From Betaproteobacteria bacterium (GTDB lineage Bacteria > Pseudomonadota > Gammaproteobacteria > Burkholderiales > SG8-41): 54,473 nucleotides of DNA. The notes under the pieces were generated by a model. It worked only from the letters and a program-made list of their open reading frames with translations. It searched no databases and was not told the DNA's origin. This document shows positions 15,487 to 24,650 of this stretch, piece after piece (position 1 is the stretch's first letter; every line of letters begins with the position of its first letter). The stretch is from assembly GCA_025356695.1 (NCBI GenBank), contig JANXSE010000196.1, forward strand, positions 1-54,473, read 5' to 3'. A program made the translations under genes and the position numbers.

Positions 15487-16662
15487 ATGTCGCAAACCAG
15501 TTTGATTAAACCAATCCGCCGCGTTGTTACCGGCAACGACGCCGGCGGAAAATCCACCGTGACGTGGGACGGCGCCTCGCCGCATTCGCATGAAGCTTCG
15601 ATGGGTGCCGGCCGCGGTCATACCGATCTGTGGGTGTGGACGCAAAGCCCGGCGCCGCTCTCGGGGAGTACTGATGACGGCGGTTTGCACTATGATTTTC
15701 CCGGCCCGCCCGCCGGCGGACATCTGCGTGTCGTGCAGGGCGTCGGCAAGCCTGCCAATTACAACGCCGCGACCGACCCGAACATTGTCGCGCCGCACGC
15801 GCCGAAAATCCGTCCGCCCGGCCGCACCTGGGATAGAGGCGGCCATAATCTTTACTCCGGCGGCATGCACAAAACCGAAACAATCGATTACGCCATCGTG
15901 CTTGAAGGCAAACGCACGCTAGTGCTCGACGATCAGGAAGTCGAATGGGAACCCGGTGACGTCGTTATCGACGTCGGCGCCTGGCACCAGTGGTCGAGCC
16001 GGCAGGACGGCGGCGCGCTTGTCATGTTCGACATGATTGCAGCAACCTTTGTTGACGGCCCGGTCGGCCTCGCGCAGGGCAATGATCGCGTGATGACGGC
16101 AGCGGCCAATCACAAAGTACCCAACGGCGTGAAACCCACGCGCCGCATTGTTTGTCTGGACAAAGTGGCGAACAAATCGACGCTGGCGAGTGATGCCGCT
16201 ACATCTGACGTGCGCACCGATCCGGCGCGCTCCGGTTATGCGTCGCAGCGTTTGTGGGTCACCGACGGCACGCCGGCGAAAATCGTGCTCGAGACCCTGC
16301 ATCTGCCGCATGCGCTGACGCCGCCGAAAAACGGTTCGGTCATGCGCACGGTAACTTATCCGCCGGATACATCGTGGCAGGGCAAGGTGGGGCAAAAGGA
16401 AGTCGCCGCATTCTTTCAGGCGATGGGCTCGCCGCAGGCGTCGACGTGGTCGGCGAATGCGAAACATCCCTATATGCAGAAAACCGAGACGCTCGAATTC
16501 GCGCTCGTCACCGACGGCGAAATCGTGCTGGTGCTCGACACGCAGGACGTGACGCTGAAAAAAGGCGAGTTCGCGATCATCCGCGGTAGCAATTACGCTT
16601 TCAGCAATCGCACCGGCAAGCCGGCAACGATTGCGCTGGCGTCGCACGACGGGAAGTACTGA
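15487..16662 (+). CDS. two-domain cupin protein, second domain lacking metal histidines
   Basis: A 391-residue protein made of two homologous halves. The first (to about 190) has 'HKTETIDYAIVLEGKRTLVLDDQEVEWEPGDVVI' and 'GAWHQWSS'. The second (about 205-391) has 'MQKTETLEFALVTDGEIVLVLDTQDVTLKKGEFAII' and 'GSNYAFSN'. The first half keeps the motif 2 histidine, while the second replaces it with tyrosine and probably binds no metal, as in bicupins where one half is structural. An AAAAGGAATTG ribosome region precedes the start. Last gene of the cupin-Bug-cupin-bicupin cluster. Confidence 0.87.
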   Translation: MSQTSLIKPIRRVVTGNDAGGKSTVTWDGASPHSHEASMGAGRGHTDLWVWTQSPAPLSGSTDDGGLHYDFPGPPAGGHLRVVQGVGKPANYNAATDPNIVAPHAPKIRPPGRTWDRGGHNLYSGGMHKTETIDYAIVLEGKRTLVLDDQEVEWEPGDVVIDVGAWHQWSSRQDGGALVMFDMIAATFVDGPVGLAQGNDRVMTAAANHKVPNGVKPTRRIVCLDKVANKSTLASDAATSDVRTDPARSGYASQRLWVTDGTPAKIVLETLHLPHALTPPKNGSVMRTVTYPPDTSWQGKVGQKEVAAFFQAMGSPQASTWSANAKHPYMQKTETLEFALVTDGEIVLVLDTQDVTLKKGEFAIIRGSNYAFSNRTGKPATIALASHDGKY

Positions 16663-16986
16663 GCTGCGTTGGTGTATGCGCGCGCGATGATTTTGGTTCC
16701 CCCTGAGAGCCGCCGAGCAGCACAGGCGCGCCGGGGGAAGTCGGCGAGGACTGTCTGAGCCCTCGCGTTGTTTGCGAGGGCGAGTTCCGCAGCCGCCCGG
16801 CGTGGCGAGCAGCACAGGGGAGTCCGAAGGACCGGCGAACCGGGGGCCGCTTCTTTGGGTTACTTTTCTTGGCGGTTCAAGAAAAGTAACCAGCCGCCGG
16901 GCTGCCCCCGGCGAAGTTGAAGTTCGTCGTTGAACGTCGTGGGGTGTGGAACTGCAATTTGCGCGATGAAGAGGGAGGATACGTAA
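16663..16986. repeat. 324-bp intergenic region with a perfect 14-bp inverted repeat
   Basis: No gene is seen. The segment holds GGTTACTTTTCTTG (16858-16871) and its exact complement CAAGAAAAGTAACC (16878-16891) around a 6-base loop. The words GAGCAGCACAGG and CCGGGGG recur left of it. This arrangement resembles dispersed intergenic repeats found in many copies in Burkholderiales and related genomes. The last bases carry a GAGGGAGGAT ribosome site for the Bug gene at 16987. Confidence 0.7.
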
Positions 16987-17961
16987 ATGACGATGCTTCC
17001 ACGGTTGCAAATCGCGGTTGCCGTGGCGTGTCTTTTCACCGCGACGTGCGTCAACGCTCAAAGCGCATACCCGTCCCGTCCGGTCCGCATCATCGTGCCG
17101 ACTTCGCCGCCCGGCGGCGCCGATGCGGTGGCGCGCGCGATTGCGCCGATACTCTCTGAACGCCTTGGCCAGCAGGTGATTGTCGACAACCGCGCGGGTG
17201 CGAGCACCATGCTCGGCGGCGAACTGGCGTCGAAAGCGCCGCCCGACGGCTACACGCTGGTGATGGGCATCAGCACGCTTGCGATCAATCCGGCGACATT
17301 CAAACAGGTGCCGTACGACGCGCTGCGCGATTTCGCGCCGATCACACACGCCGCGATCCAGACCCTGCTGCTCGCCGTGCATCCGTCGTTTCCGGCGAAG
17401 AGCGTGAAGGAACTCATCGCCATTGCCAAAGCGCAGCCGGGTGCGGTGAATTATTCTTCGCCGGGCTTCGGCACCAATCCGCAGATGGGCATGGAGCTTT
17501 TTCTGTTCATGAGCGGCACGCGCATGCTGCACGTGCCGTACCGCGGCGGCGGTGAATCGATCATCGCGCTGGTGTCGGGCCACGTCTCGGTCACCGTCGC
17601 TTCGATGCTCGGTACCATGCCCAACGTCAGAAGCGGCCGGGTGCGCGCGCTCGGCGTGACCAGTGCGCGGCGCGTGGCGAATGCGCCGGACATTCCGACG
17701 ATCGCCGAAGCCGGCGTGCCCGGCTACGAGTCGCTGCAATGGTACGGCCTGCTTGCACCGGCGGCTACGCCGAAGGAAATCATCGCGCGTCTCAATCGCG
17801 AAGCGGTCGCCGCGTTGCGCACGCCGGAAATCGTCGCACGGCTGGCTAACGACGGCGCCGAAGTGGTTGCCGGCACGCCCGAGGAATTCGGCGCCTGGCT
17901 TAAAGCCGAAACCGAAAAGTGGGCGCGCGTCGCCAAAGCCGCCGGCATCAAGCCGGAGTAA
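16987..17961 (+). CDS. Bug/TctC-family solute receptor
   Basis: A 324-residue receptor. Signal peptide in residues 1-25 (ending NAQS), then 'IIVPTSPPGGADAVARAIAP', 'GQQVIVDNRAGASTMLGGELASKAPPDGYTL', 'NYSSPGFGTNPQMGMELF' and 'HVPYRGGGESIIALVSGHV'. First of two adjacent Bug genes; the next begins 46 bases after its stop, so they may be cotranscribed. The two are diverged in sequence, implying different ligands. Periplasmic. Confidence 0.95.
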   Translation: MTMLPRLQIAVAVACLFTATCVNAQSAYPSRPVRIIVPTSPPGGADAVARAIAPILSERLGQQVIVDNRAGASTMLGGELASKAPPDGYTLVMGISTLAINPATFKQVPYDALRDFAPITHAAIQTLLLAVHPSFPAKSVKELIAIAKAQPGAVNYSSPGFGTNPQMGMELFLFMSGTRMLHVPYRGGGESIIALVSGHVSVTVASMLGTMPNVRSGRVRALGVTSARRVANAPDIPTIAEAGVPGYESLQWYGLLAPAATPKEIIARLNREAVAALRTPEIVARLANDGAEVVAGTPEEFGAWLKAETEKWARVAKAAGIKPE

Positions 17962-18007
17962 GGTTTGGCATCTGTATAATTGCGCCTTGCAGATTTCCGG
18001 AGTGCGC

Positions 18008-18985
18008 ATGAAAAGAACATCCAGTATCTATTTGACGGCGGCAGTGGCCGCCGCATTTGCATGTGCGGCGCAGAATGCCGCTGCGCAGAGCGTATGGCCG
18101 AACAAGCCGATCCGCATGACCGTCTCGTCGGGCGCCGGCGGCGGCCTTGATTTCGTCTCGCGATTGATTGCGGCGCCGCTGACTGAAGCGTTGGGGCAAA
18201 GCGTGGTGGTCGACAACCGTGCCGGTGCAAGCGGCAGCATTGCCGCCGAGGTCACCGCGCATTCAGCGGCTGACGGTTACACGGTGATGATGTTGTCGGC
18301 GAGTCTGGTGGTCTATGGCATCGTCGCCAAAACGCCGTATGATCTGTATCGCGATTTCGACGCCGTGTCGCAGGTTGCCGGCGGCCCCTACATACTCACT
18401 GTGCATCCCTCGCTGCCGGTCAAAACGGTCGCTGATCTGGTGGCGTATGCAAAAACCAATCCGTCGAAACTGAATTTCGCCTCGACCGGCAACGCTTCGC
18501 TGGCGCATCTGGCCGGTGAACTCTTCGGCCAATCGACCGGCACCAAAGTCACGCACGTACCGTACAAAGGTGTGGGCGCGGCGCTGACCGATCTGTTGTC
18601 GGGGCAGGTGCAGTTCAGTTTTTTGAGCGGCGGATCGATTTATAACCAGGTGCGTTCGGGAAAGCTGCGTGCACTCGGCATCGCCAGCAATAAGCGCGCG
18701 AAGGCGGCGCCGGATCTGCCGACCATGATTGAGGGCGGCGTGCCCGGTTACGTGGTCACGCAATGGCACGGCATGGTCGCACCGCGCGGCACGCCCAAAC
18801 CGATCATCGACCGGCTCTACAAGGAAATCGTCAAAGGCGTGCAGCGTGCCGATGTGATGTCGCGCCTTGAGCAGGACGGCACCGACGGCATTGCGAGTTC
18901 GCCGCAGGAATTTGCCGCTTTCCTGCGCGCTGAACGCGATCAGTGGTCGAAAGTTGTAAAGAGCGCCGGCATCCGGATCGAGTAG
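18008..18985 (+). CDS. Bug/TctC-family solute receptor
   Basis: A 325-residue receptor starting at ATG 18008. The frame is open much further upstream, but that part is a shadow of the preceding Bug gene. Signal peptide to about residue 26 (AAAQS). Family marks: 'VSSGAGGGLDFVSRLIAAPL', 'GQSVVVDNRAGASGSIAAEVTAHSAADGYTV', 'NFASTGNASLAHLAGELF' and 'HVPYKGVGAALTDLLSGQV'. Convergent with the carboxymuconolactone decarboxylase-like gene that ends at 19003. Confidence 0.94.
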   Translation: MKRTSSIYLTAAVAAAFACAAQNAAAQSVWPNKPIRMTVSSGAGGGLDFVSRLIAAPLTEALGQSVVVDNRAGASGSIAAEVTAHSAADGYTVMMLSASLVVYGIVAKTPYDLYRDFDAVSQVAGGPYILTVHPSLPVKTVADLVAYAKTNPSKLNFASTGNASLAHLAGELFGQSTGTKVTHVPYKGVGAALTDLLSGQVQFSFLSGGSIYNQVRSGKLRALGIASNKRAKAAPDLPTMIEGGVPGYVVTQWHGMVAPRGTPKPIIDRLYKEIVKGVQRADVMSRLEQDGTDGIASSPQEFAAFLRAERDQWSKVVKSAGIRIE

Positions 18986-19002
18986 GCGATCCAGGCGGCG
19001 CG

Positions 19003-19644
19003 CTAACGCGCCACTGCCTGCAGCACCGGCACTTCGGGATCGGCGGGCGGTATTGCCTTGCCGGCGATCAGCAGCATTGCAACGAGATCGTAGTAACCCA
19101 TCAACCCGATCAGTTCGACGATGCCGCGTTCGCCGAATTTCGCTAGTGCTTTGGCGTAAGTCGCATCGGTGATCGCTTTGTCGCGGAACATTTCTGTCGC
19201 CATGTCATAGAGCACTGCTTCATCTTCAAGCATCGCTGCGGGTTTTTTGCCGGTGGCGAGTTCGGCGCCGGTTTGCGGATCGAAACCGCCCTTGATCGCC
19301 AGTTTGTAATGACCGCGCCAGATCCAGTGCGAATTCCAGTTGCGTGCAGTGAGCAGAATCGCAAACTCGGTCAACCGCGCCGGAAACTCGGTGTTCCAGC
19401 GCAGATAATCCGACATGCCGGTGATGCGCGCCGCGAGCTCGGGGCTGCGCATGTAAATGCGGTAGGGCGGCAGTTTGAAATTGGCGCCGCGCGGTGGCGC
19501 TGAAACGCTGTCGACCCATTTCTTCTGTTCGGGCGTCAGCTGTTCGAGCGGAATTTCCGGGAATCGCTGCGCGCCTTGCGCCGCGGCGACCTGCGGCAGC
19601 GCGAATGCTGCGATGGCTAAAATACTATTTAACAGACGTTTCAT
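19003..19644 (-). CDS. exported carboxymuconolactone decarboxylase-like protein without CxxC
   Basis: A 213-residue protein of the CMD/AhpD-like helical fold ('RITGMSDYLRWNTEFPARLTEFAILLTARNWNSHWIWRGHYKLAIKGG'). It begins with a clear signal peptide (MKRLLNSI... ending AAAQ). The start at 19644, with GAGGAA five bases upstream, fits better than the ATG at 19647. Redox members of the family have a CxxC, and here that place reads 'NSHWIWRGH', so a peroxidase-like role is unlikely. Export is unusual for the family. Last gene of the minus-strand run with a ModA-like protein, a lipocalin-like protein and a Bug receptor. Confidence 0.85.
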   Translation of the reverse strand: MKRLLNSILAIAAFALPQVAAAQGAQRFPEIPLEQLTPEQKKWVDSVSAPPRGANFKLPPYRIYMRSPELAARITGMSDYLRWNTEFPARLTEFAILLTARNWNSHWIWRGHYKLAIKGGFDPQTGAELATGKKPAAMLEDEAVLYDMATEMFRDKAITDATYAKALAKFGERGIVELIGLMGYYDLVAMLLIAGKAIPPADPEVPVLQAVAR

Positions 19645-19655
19645 CATTTCCTCTT

Positions 19656-20423
19656 TTATTTGCCGGGCTCCATGCCTTTGGCCCTGATCACGTGTGCCGC
19701 CTGCGGCGTCAACAGAAAATCGATCAGTGCCTGCGCCGCCTGCGCTTGTTTTGCCGCCGTACACAGGCCCGCCGAGAACGCCGTCATGAATTGCACTTCC
19801 GAAGGCAACGGTCCGACGAATTGCACTCCCGGCGTAGCCATCAGCTCGGGTATTTGTTGCACGGCCATTTCCGCTTCGTTTCTGGCGACGAGTTCGCCGG
19901 TCGAACCGCCGGCCGGAATTTTTGCTTTGGCTTTTACCTCGGCGGCGATACCGAGTTTTTCGATCAGGCCGGCGAAGTAAGTGCCGCTTTGCCCGGTGCT
20001 GGTATAAGCAATCGATTTTGCTTCGAGCAGCGCGCGTTTGAGCGTGGCCACCGTGCTGATGTCGGGTTTGGGCGCGCCATTGCGCACCACGATGCCGACG
20101 CCGGAGCGTGCCAGCGTGACGTTGCTGCCGGCTACGGTGCGCCCCAGTTTGGCGAGTTCATTGAGCAGGGCCGGCGTGAGTATCGCGAGATCGGCGGCCT
20201 CGCCGTCGCGCACGCGGTTCGCCATGATGTTGGAGGTTTCGAATTCGATGACCACACGGTGGCCGCTGGCGCGCTCGAATGGCGGAATCATTTCTTCCAT
20301 CACGGAACGCAGCGCCATCGTTGACAGCACCTTGATTTCGGCGGCGCCGGCCATTGTGCTGGCAGCCAGCACGATGGCGGCGGCGATGCGCAGCATTGCC
20401 TTCAGCCCCGCGTGTGGTTTCAT
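19656..20423 (-). CDS. ModA-like periplasmic substrate-binding protein
   Basis: A 255-residue binding protein with a signal peptide (about residues 1-27, ending MAGAAE). Blocks shared with the proteins at 11639 and 32594 are 'IKVLSTMALRSVMEEMIPPFERASGH', 'NGAPKPDISTVATLKRALLEAKSIAY' and 'ALIDFLLTPQAAHVIRAKGMEPGK'. Relatives are annotated as molybdate ABC binding proteins, but no permease or ATPase is near, so an organic anion is more likely. Eleven bases separate its stop from the start of the CMD-like gene, and 20 bases separate it from the lipocalin-like gene. Confidence 0.9.
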   Translation of the reverse strand: MKPHAGLKAMLRIAAAIVLAASTMAGAAEIKVLSTMALRSVMEEMIPPFERASGHRVVIEFETSNIMANRVRDGEAADLAILTPALLNELAKLGRTVAGSNVTLARSGVGIVVRNGAPKPDISTVATLKRALLEAKSIAYTSTGQSGTYFAGLIEKLGIAAEVKAKAKIPAGGSTGELVARNEAEMAVQQIPELMATPGVQFVGPLPSEVQFMTAFSAGLCTAAKQAQAAQALIDFLLTPQAAHVIRAKGMEPGK

Positions 20424-20443
20424 GATGCGTCCTCAGCGGCCGC

Positions 20444-20914
20444 TTATTCGAGGCGCGTCAGCGTGATCTTCGGCCCCGCCGGCTTTTGCGTCAGCACCAG
20501 CGTGTTGCCGCTGAGCGCGATATCGAACTGATTGCCTGCGTTAGCCATCGCGAATGCGCTTTTGGCGACCAGCGCCTTGGTCTCCAGCAGGTTGCCGCTG
20601 ACGGTATAAGTGCCGGCGTTGACATAGATTGCATTGAACACCGCGACCTTGTCGGCATCGCTGGCTTTGTCGTTCGACGGATATTCCGGCAGCGGTTTGG
20701 TGCCGTTAATACGCGTCAGGCTGAAGTGCCGGCGTGTAAAAATCAGCAGCCCCGGCTGCGGCTCGGTGATTGGCGGCCGGTTGGTTTCGGCGATTTCGCT
20801 GACGCGCCAGGCCCCGATCAGCGGATTCTCCGCGGCGGATTGGGCCTGCGCTGCGGGGGCGCCGGCGCACACAGCGATAACGCCGGACATTACGATGATT
20901 GTTGCAACGCGCAT
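20444..20914 (-). CDS. exported lipocalin-like domain protein
   Basis: A 156-residue protein with a signal peptide (cut expected after AAQA). 'NPLIGAWRVSEIAE' followed by beta-rich text ('GLLIFTRRHFSLTRING', 'NAGTYTVSGNLLETKALVAKS', 'NTLVLTQKPAGPKITLTRLE') matches the small lipocalin-like domain found in soluble bacterial proteins. The barrel probably binds a small hydrophobic molecule in the periplasm. It sits between a Bug receptor and a ModA-like receptor on the same strand. No enzymatic motif seen. Confidence 0.82.
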   Translation of the reverse strand: MRVATIIVMSGVIAVCAGAPAAQAQSAAENPLIGAWRVSEIAETNRPPITEPQPGLLIFTRRHFSLTRINGTKPLPEYPSNDKASDADKVAVFNAIYVNAGTYTVSGNLLETKALVAKSAFAMANAGNQFDIALSGNTLVLTQKPAGPKITLTRLE

Positions 20915-20971
20915 GATATCTCCCTGGGGTGTGCGATCTGCAGATCGTCTTTGATTGTTGTGGATGCGCCG

Positions 20972-21949
20972 CTATTCGACCTTGATGCCGGCGTCGCGGA
21001 TGATCTTACTCCACTTATCCATTTCACTTTTCACGGTGCGGCCGAAGTCCTCGGGCATGCCGCCGGTGACAACGTAGCCCACCTCGGTCATGCGTGCGCG
21101 CACCGCCGGCATCAGCAGCACCTTGTTGATCGCCGCGTTCATGCGCGTGATCGCTTCACGCGGCGTGTTCGCCGGCGCGAGGATGCCGCGGTGGCTGGTC
21201 GCATCGATCGCCGGCCAGCCGGTTTCGGCAAAGGTCGGCACCGCCGGCATGACGTCGCTGCGCGTTGCGCTCGCAATTGCCAGCGGCCGCAGCTTGCCGG
21301 TGTCGGCAAGCCCTTTGGCTGCGAAGATGCCGCCGAAGGCAACCATGGTCTCGCCGCTGGTCACCGCGTAAATTGCCAGCCCGGTGCTTTTGTACGGAAT
21401 GTGCATGAGTTTGATTTTCGCCACCGCGTTGAACAATTCGCCCATCACATGCGGTACCGTACCGTTGCCGCCCGACGCAAAATCCAGTTTGCCCGGATGC
21501 GCGCGCGCCAGCGCGACGAGTTCCTTCACCGATTTCACCGGCAGCGAAGGGTGCACCACCATCAGCGTGGTGCTCGACGACGAGATTCCGCTCACCGGAA
21601 CAAAATCGCGCAGGCTGTCGTACGGCAGCTTGCCGACCAGGACCGGGTTGACGATAAAGGCGTGGTCCATCACATACATCGTGTAGCCGTCGGGTTTGCT
21701 GGTAGCAACCGCTTGCGTGGCAATCACGGTGCCGCCGCCGGGCCGATTGTCGATGATGACGGGTTGTCCGAGCGCTTCGGAAAGTTCCGGTGCAACCGCG
21801 CGGATGATGCCGTCAGCGCCGCCGCCCGCGGCGTAGCCGACCAGCATGCGCACCGGTTGCGACGGATAGGTTTGCGCCTGCGAGTTGACTGCAGCAGCGA
21901 GCGCTATGCCTGCAGCGAGTGCTGCGCAGGCCGGATATTTCCAGCTCAT
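20972..21949 (-). CDS. Bug/TctC-family solute receptor
   Basis: A 325-residue receptor with a signal peptide ending NSQAQ. It has 'MLVGYAAGGGADGIIRAVAPEL', 'GQPVIIDNRPGGGTVIATQAVATSKPDGYTM', 'DFASGGNGTVPHVMGELF' and 'HIPYKSTGLAIYAVTSGE'. A GGAGGAGT ribosome site lies just upstream of ATG 21949. First gene of a four-gene minus-strand run whose products are all exported, which suggests one periplasmic binding and processing task. Confidence 0.94.
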   Translation of the reverse strand: MSWKYPACAALAAGIALAAAVNSQAQTYPSQPVRMLVGYAAGGGADGIIRAVAPELSEALGQPVIIDNRPGGGTVIATQAVATSKPDGYTMYVMDHAFIVNPVLVGKLPYDSLRDFVPVSGISSSSTTLMVVHPSLPVKSVKELVALARAHPGKLDFASGGNGTVPHVMGELFNAVAKIKLMHIPYKSTGLAIYAVTSGETMVAFGGIFAAKGLADTGKLRPLAIASATRSDVMPAVPTFAETGWPAIDATSHRGILAPANTPREAITRMNAAINKVLLMPAVRARMTEVGYVVTGGMPEDFGRTVKSEMDKWSKIIRDAGIKVE

Positions 21950-22251
21950 TACTCCTCCTGTGGATCCGGCGTCTTTTTGTGCGGCGCCCGGTCCTTTACT
22001 TTAATCCATAACCGCCGACGCCGACGCCGCAGGAACTTTGCACCGGCACTGCAGTCCATCAAATATGTCAGCGCATTGCGGCGCACCGGCTGCCGCCGGC
22101 AAATATTTTGCCGGCGCGTTAACTTTTGTCACATTGCTCCGTTATAAAGATAGGTGAAGTGGATGCGATGGCGGTGAGGCCGTCGCGCCGCGCCGGAATT
22201 GGTTTTTGCCCCGCACGCCGCCGGCGGGGCGCTTGTTAAGGGGTTCATCAC
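21950..22251. other. 302-bp intergenic region between divergent genes
   Basis: It separates the Bug gene (minus) from the DUF2062 gene (plus). I see no ORF with a ribosome site and no clear structured RNA. It must carry both promoters; a TTGTCA/TATAAA-like pair near 22122-22145 has too short a spacer to be called a promoter. Confidence 0.5.
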
Positions 22252-22845
22252 GTGTTTCATCGTTACAAGCCGAGTGCCGAAAGCCTGAGCCAGAGCCGCT
22301 GGCTGCGCTGGCTCGGCCCGCGCGCGCGCGAACCCCGCGCCTGGCGTTTTGACCGGCGCGGCGTCGCGCGTGGTGTTGCCATCGGCGCCGCGACCGCAGT
22401 CTTGATCCCGATCGGTCAGATCCCGGCTGCGGTGATTGCTGCTTTGCTGCTGCGGGCAAGCCCGCTGGCGGCCGCAACCTCGACGTTCATCAGCAACCCG
22501 CTGACCTTCGGGCCGATCTATTACGCCGCCTACCAGCTCGGCGCGCTGCTGTTGCAATCGGTCGGGCTGCGTGCGGTCGCGCCCGAAGTGCCAGCCAGTG
22601 AGTGGATGGGCGCGGGCTGGAACATGTTTCTGGTGCACGGTCAGCCGTTGTTGCTCGGCACCCTGTTGCTGGCGATTGCCTCGGGTGCTATCGGTTATTT
22701 CGCAACGCACCGCATCTGGCGTCGCCGCGTGCTGGCACGGCGGGCGGCGGGGCGCGCTGTCGTGCGCGTCGATGCGATCGCCGCAGTGGCTGTGCCCTGT
22801 GTGCCGTTTGTCGAGCGCACGGCCGACGAGGGCTGCACGCCATAA
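22252..22845 (+). CDS. DUF2062 membrane protein
   Basis: A 197-residue inner-membrane protein starting at GTG. The segment 'RGVARGVAIGAATAVLIPIGQIPAAVIAALLLRASPLAAATSTFISNPLTFGPIYYAAYQLGALL' is the DUF2062 core, with its conserved small-residue helices and 'ISNPLT..P.Y' motif. Another hydrophobic segment ('PLLLGTLLLAIASGAIGYFATHRIW') follows, then a basic tail. The molecular role of the family is not established. Convergent with the NTF2-like gene that ends at 22873. Confidence 0.9.
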   Translation: MFHRYKPSAESLSQSRWLRWLGPRAREPRAWRFDRRGVARGVAIGAATAVLIPIGQIPAAVIAALLLRASPLAAATSTFISNPLTFGPIYYAAYQLGALLLQSVGLRAVAPEVPASEWMGAGWNMFLVHGQPLLLGTLLLAIASGAIGYFATHRIWRRRVLARRAAGRAVVRVDAIAAVAVPCVPFVERTADEGCTP

Positions 22846-22872
22846 AGCGAGCGTGCGGCGGTTGGTGTGCGC

Positions 22873-23352
22873 TTACAACCCGAGCGCGCTCAGCCCCGGG
22901 TGATCATCGGGACGGCGCCCCAGCGGCCAGTGATATTTGCGTTCGCTCTCCGCAATCGGCATATCGTTGATGCTGGCATAGCGATAGTGCATCAGGCCCA
23001 GCGCGTTGAATTCCCAGTTCTCGTTGCCGTAGGAGCGGAACCAGTGGCCGGAATCGTCGCGCCATTCATAGGCAAAGCGCACGGCGATGCGGTTGTTGTC
23101 GAAGGCCCATAACTCCTTGATCAGCCGGTAGTCGAGCTCGCGCGCCCATTTTCGCGTCAGAAATTGCACAACGTCGGCGCGGCCGCGCGGAAACTCGGCG
23201 CGATTGCGCCATTGCGTGTCCGGCGTATAGGCGAGCGAGACGCGTTGAGGATCGCGGCTGTTCCAGCCGTCTTCGGCGGCGCGCACTTTCTGGATTGCAG
23301 TTTCGCGCGTGAACGGCGGCAGCGGCGGGCGGACTTCGGGATTGGCGCTCAT
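22873..23352 (-). CDS. DUF1348 (NTF2/SnoaL-like) protein
   Basis: A 159-residue cone-shaped NTF2-fold protein. '[40 protein letters not shown]' and '[23 protein letters not shown]' are the distinctive blocks of DUF1348, a family of normal length 150-160. No known catalytic residues are assigned. It starts 31 bases downstream of the MFS transporter stop and is the last gene of the minus-strand run. Cytosolic. Confidence 0.9.
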   Translation of the reverse strand: MSANPEVRPPLPPFTRETAIQKVRAAEDGWNSRDPQRVSLAYTPDTQWRNRAEFPRGRADVVQFLTRKWARELDYRLIKELWAFDNNRIAVRFAYEWRDDSGHWFRSYGNENWEFNALGLMHYRYASINDMPIAESERKYHWPLGRRPDDHPGLSALGL

Positions 23353-23383
23353 GGTGCGGCTCCTTGCATGAAGAAATTGCGCG

Positions 23384-24595
23384 CTAGGCGCGTTCGGCGT
23401 CGGCCGGTTCGTCGGGCAGCATCAAGACGATGCCGGCCTTGATCAAAGCGATGCCGGCCATTATCCACAGTAGCGCCGAGAAGCCGATGCCCTTGACCAG
23501 CGGGCCGAGCAGCCACACCGCCAGCGAACTGATGCCGAACGACACCGTCAGCCGCATGCCGGCAACGCGCGAACGCAACCGGTCGTCGACGTAGCGCACG
23601 ATCATTGCGTCGGTGAACGGAATCGAGCCGAAGACGAAAATCATTACCGCCAGCAGTGCTGCGAACATGCCCCAGGCCTGCACATGCGCGGCGATGATCA
23701 AGAGCGGCACCTGCGCCACCGACATCCACAGCTGCAGCGACTTGAACGGCATGCGGTCGATCCAGCGGCCGACCACGATTTGCGCAAACGACGCGATCGT
23801 ATAAATCACCGCTAGCATTGCGCCCAGCACCGCCGGATCTTCGATCACACCGAGAAACGCTTCCGACAGCAGTTGCGAATTGCCGTTGGTGGTGAAATTG
23901 AACAGCAGGCTGCTGGTGACTGCCGCCGCCGTCATCACGAAAAACGCGCGCGCCAGCAATTCCGGCGTCAGTTCGACGCGCGCCTTGCCCTTGCGTTTGG
24001 ACGGCGCTTCGGTTTCGCGCGGACATTTCATTGCAAACACGATGCCGGCGGCAATCGCGATCAGCCCCGGTAACGCGAAGGCAGCGCGCCAGCCCGCCCA
24101 CTTGATCAGCAGGCCCGTCATCACTGCCGCCACCGCAATGCCGAGATTGCCGGCCAAGCCGTTGATGCCGATGACTTCGCCCGGATTTTTCACGTTCTGC
24201 ACCAGCATCGGAATGCCGACCGGATGATAGATCGCGGCGAACACGCCGAGCAGCGTCAGGCTGGCTGCCAGTTGCCAGGCGTTCTGCGTCAGTGCGACGA
24301 GCAGCGCCGAGGCGCCGATGCCGATGAAAAAAACGATCATCATGTTGCGGCGTCCCCACAGGTCGCCAAGACGGCCGGCCGGCAGCGCGCCGAGACCGAA
24401 CATGACGAAGGCGCCGACGCTGTACGGCATCAGATCGGCCCAGTTCTTGAAGCCGAATTCAACCGCGATCGACGCCACCGCGGTGGCGAAGATCAAGAGA
24501 AACATGTGGTCGATGCCGTGGCCGACGTTGAGCATCAGGCTGACCACGGGTGGAAAATCGTGCGGCCGCGCCGCGTTTTCTGTTGGAGTCGTCAT
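23384..24595 (-). CDS. major facilitator superfamily transporter
   Basis: A 403-residue polytopic protein with about twelve hydrophobic segments and the MFS signature between helices 2 and 3 ('[17 protein letters not shown]'). The start chosen is ATG 24595; the frame is open further upstream but loses membrane character. '[23 protein letters not shown]' at the start and '[14 protein letters not shown]' are seen in a subgroup related to fosmidomycin-resistance and sugar exporters. The substrate is unknown. Downstream of the trxC-cbpM-cbpA cluster with a gap of 55 bases. Confidence 0.92.
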   Translation of the reverse strand: MTTPTENAARPHDFPPVVSLMLNVGHGIDHMFLLIFATAVASIAVEFGFKNWADLMPYSVGAFVMFGLGALPAGRLGDLWGRRNMMIVFFIGIGASALLVALTQNAWQLAASLTLLGVFAAIYHPVGIPMLVQNVKNPGEVIGINGLAGNLGIAVAAVMTGLLIKWAGWRAAFALPGLIAIAAGIVFAMKCPRETEAPSKRKGKARVELTPELLARAFFVMTAAAVTSSLLFNFTTNGNSQLLSEAFLGVIEDPAVLGAMLAVIYTIASFAQIVVGRWIDRMPFKSLQLWMSVAQVPLLIIAAHVQAWGMFAALLAVMIFVFGSIPFTDAMIVRYVDDRLRSRVAGMRLTVSFGISSLAVWLLGPLVKGIGFSALLWIMAGIALIKAGIVLMLPDEPADAERA

Positions 24596-24650
24596 AGCCC
24601 CCGAGTTTGCTTGAGGCTGCGCGGTCTGTCCAATGACTGCGGCATCAGCG

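Noticed and set aside
16858..16891. 14-bp inverted repeat as a Rho-independent terminator
   Set aside because: No T run follows and it lies about 200 bases after the bicupin stop; a dispersed repeat explains it better.
15919..18009. Long open frame (696 codons) on the minus strand over the bicupin and Bug genes
   Set aside because: Antisense to two well-supported genes and composition typical of a shadow.
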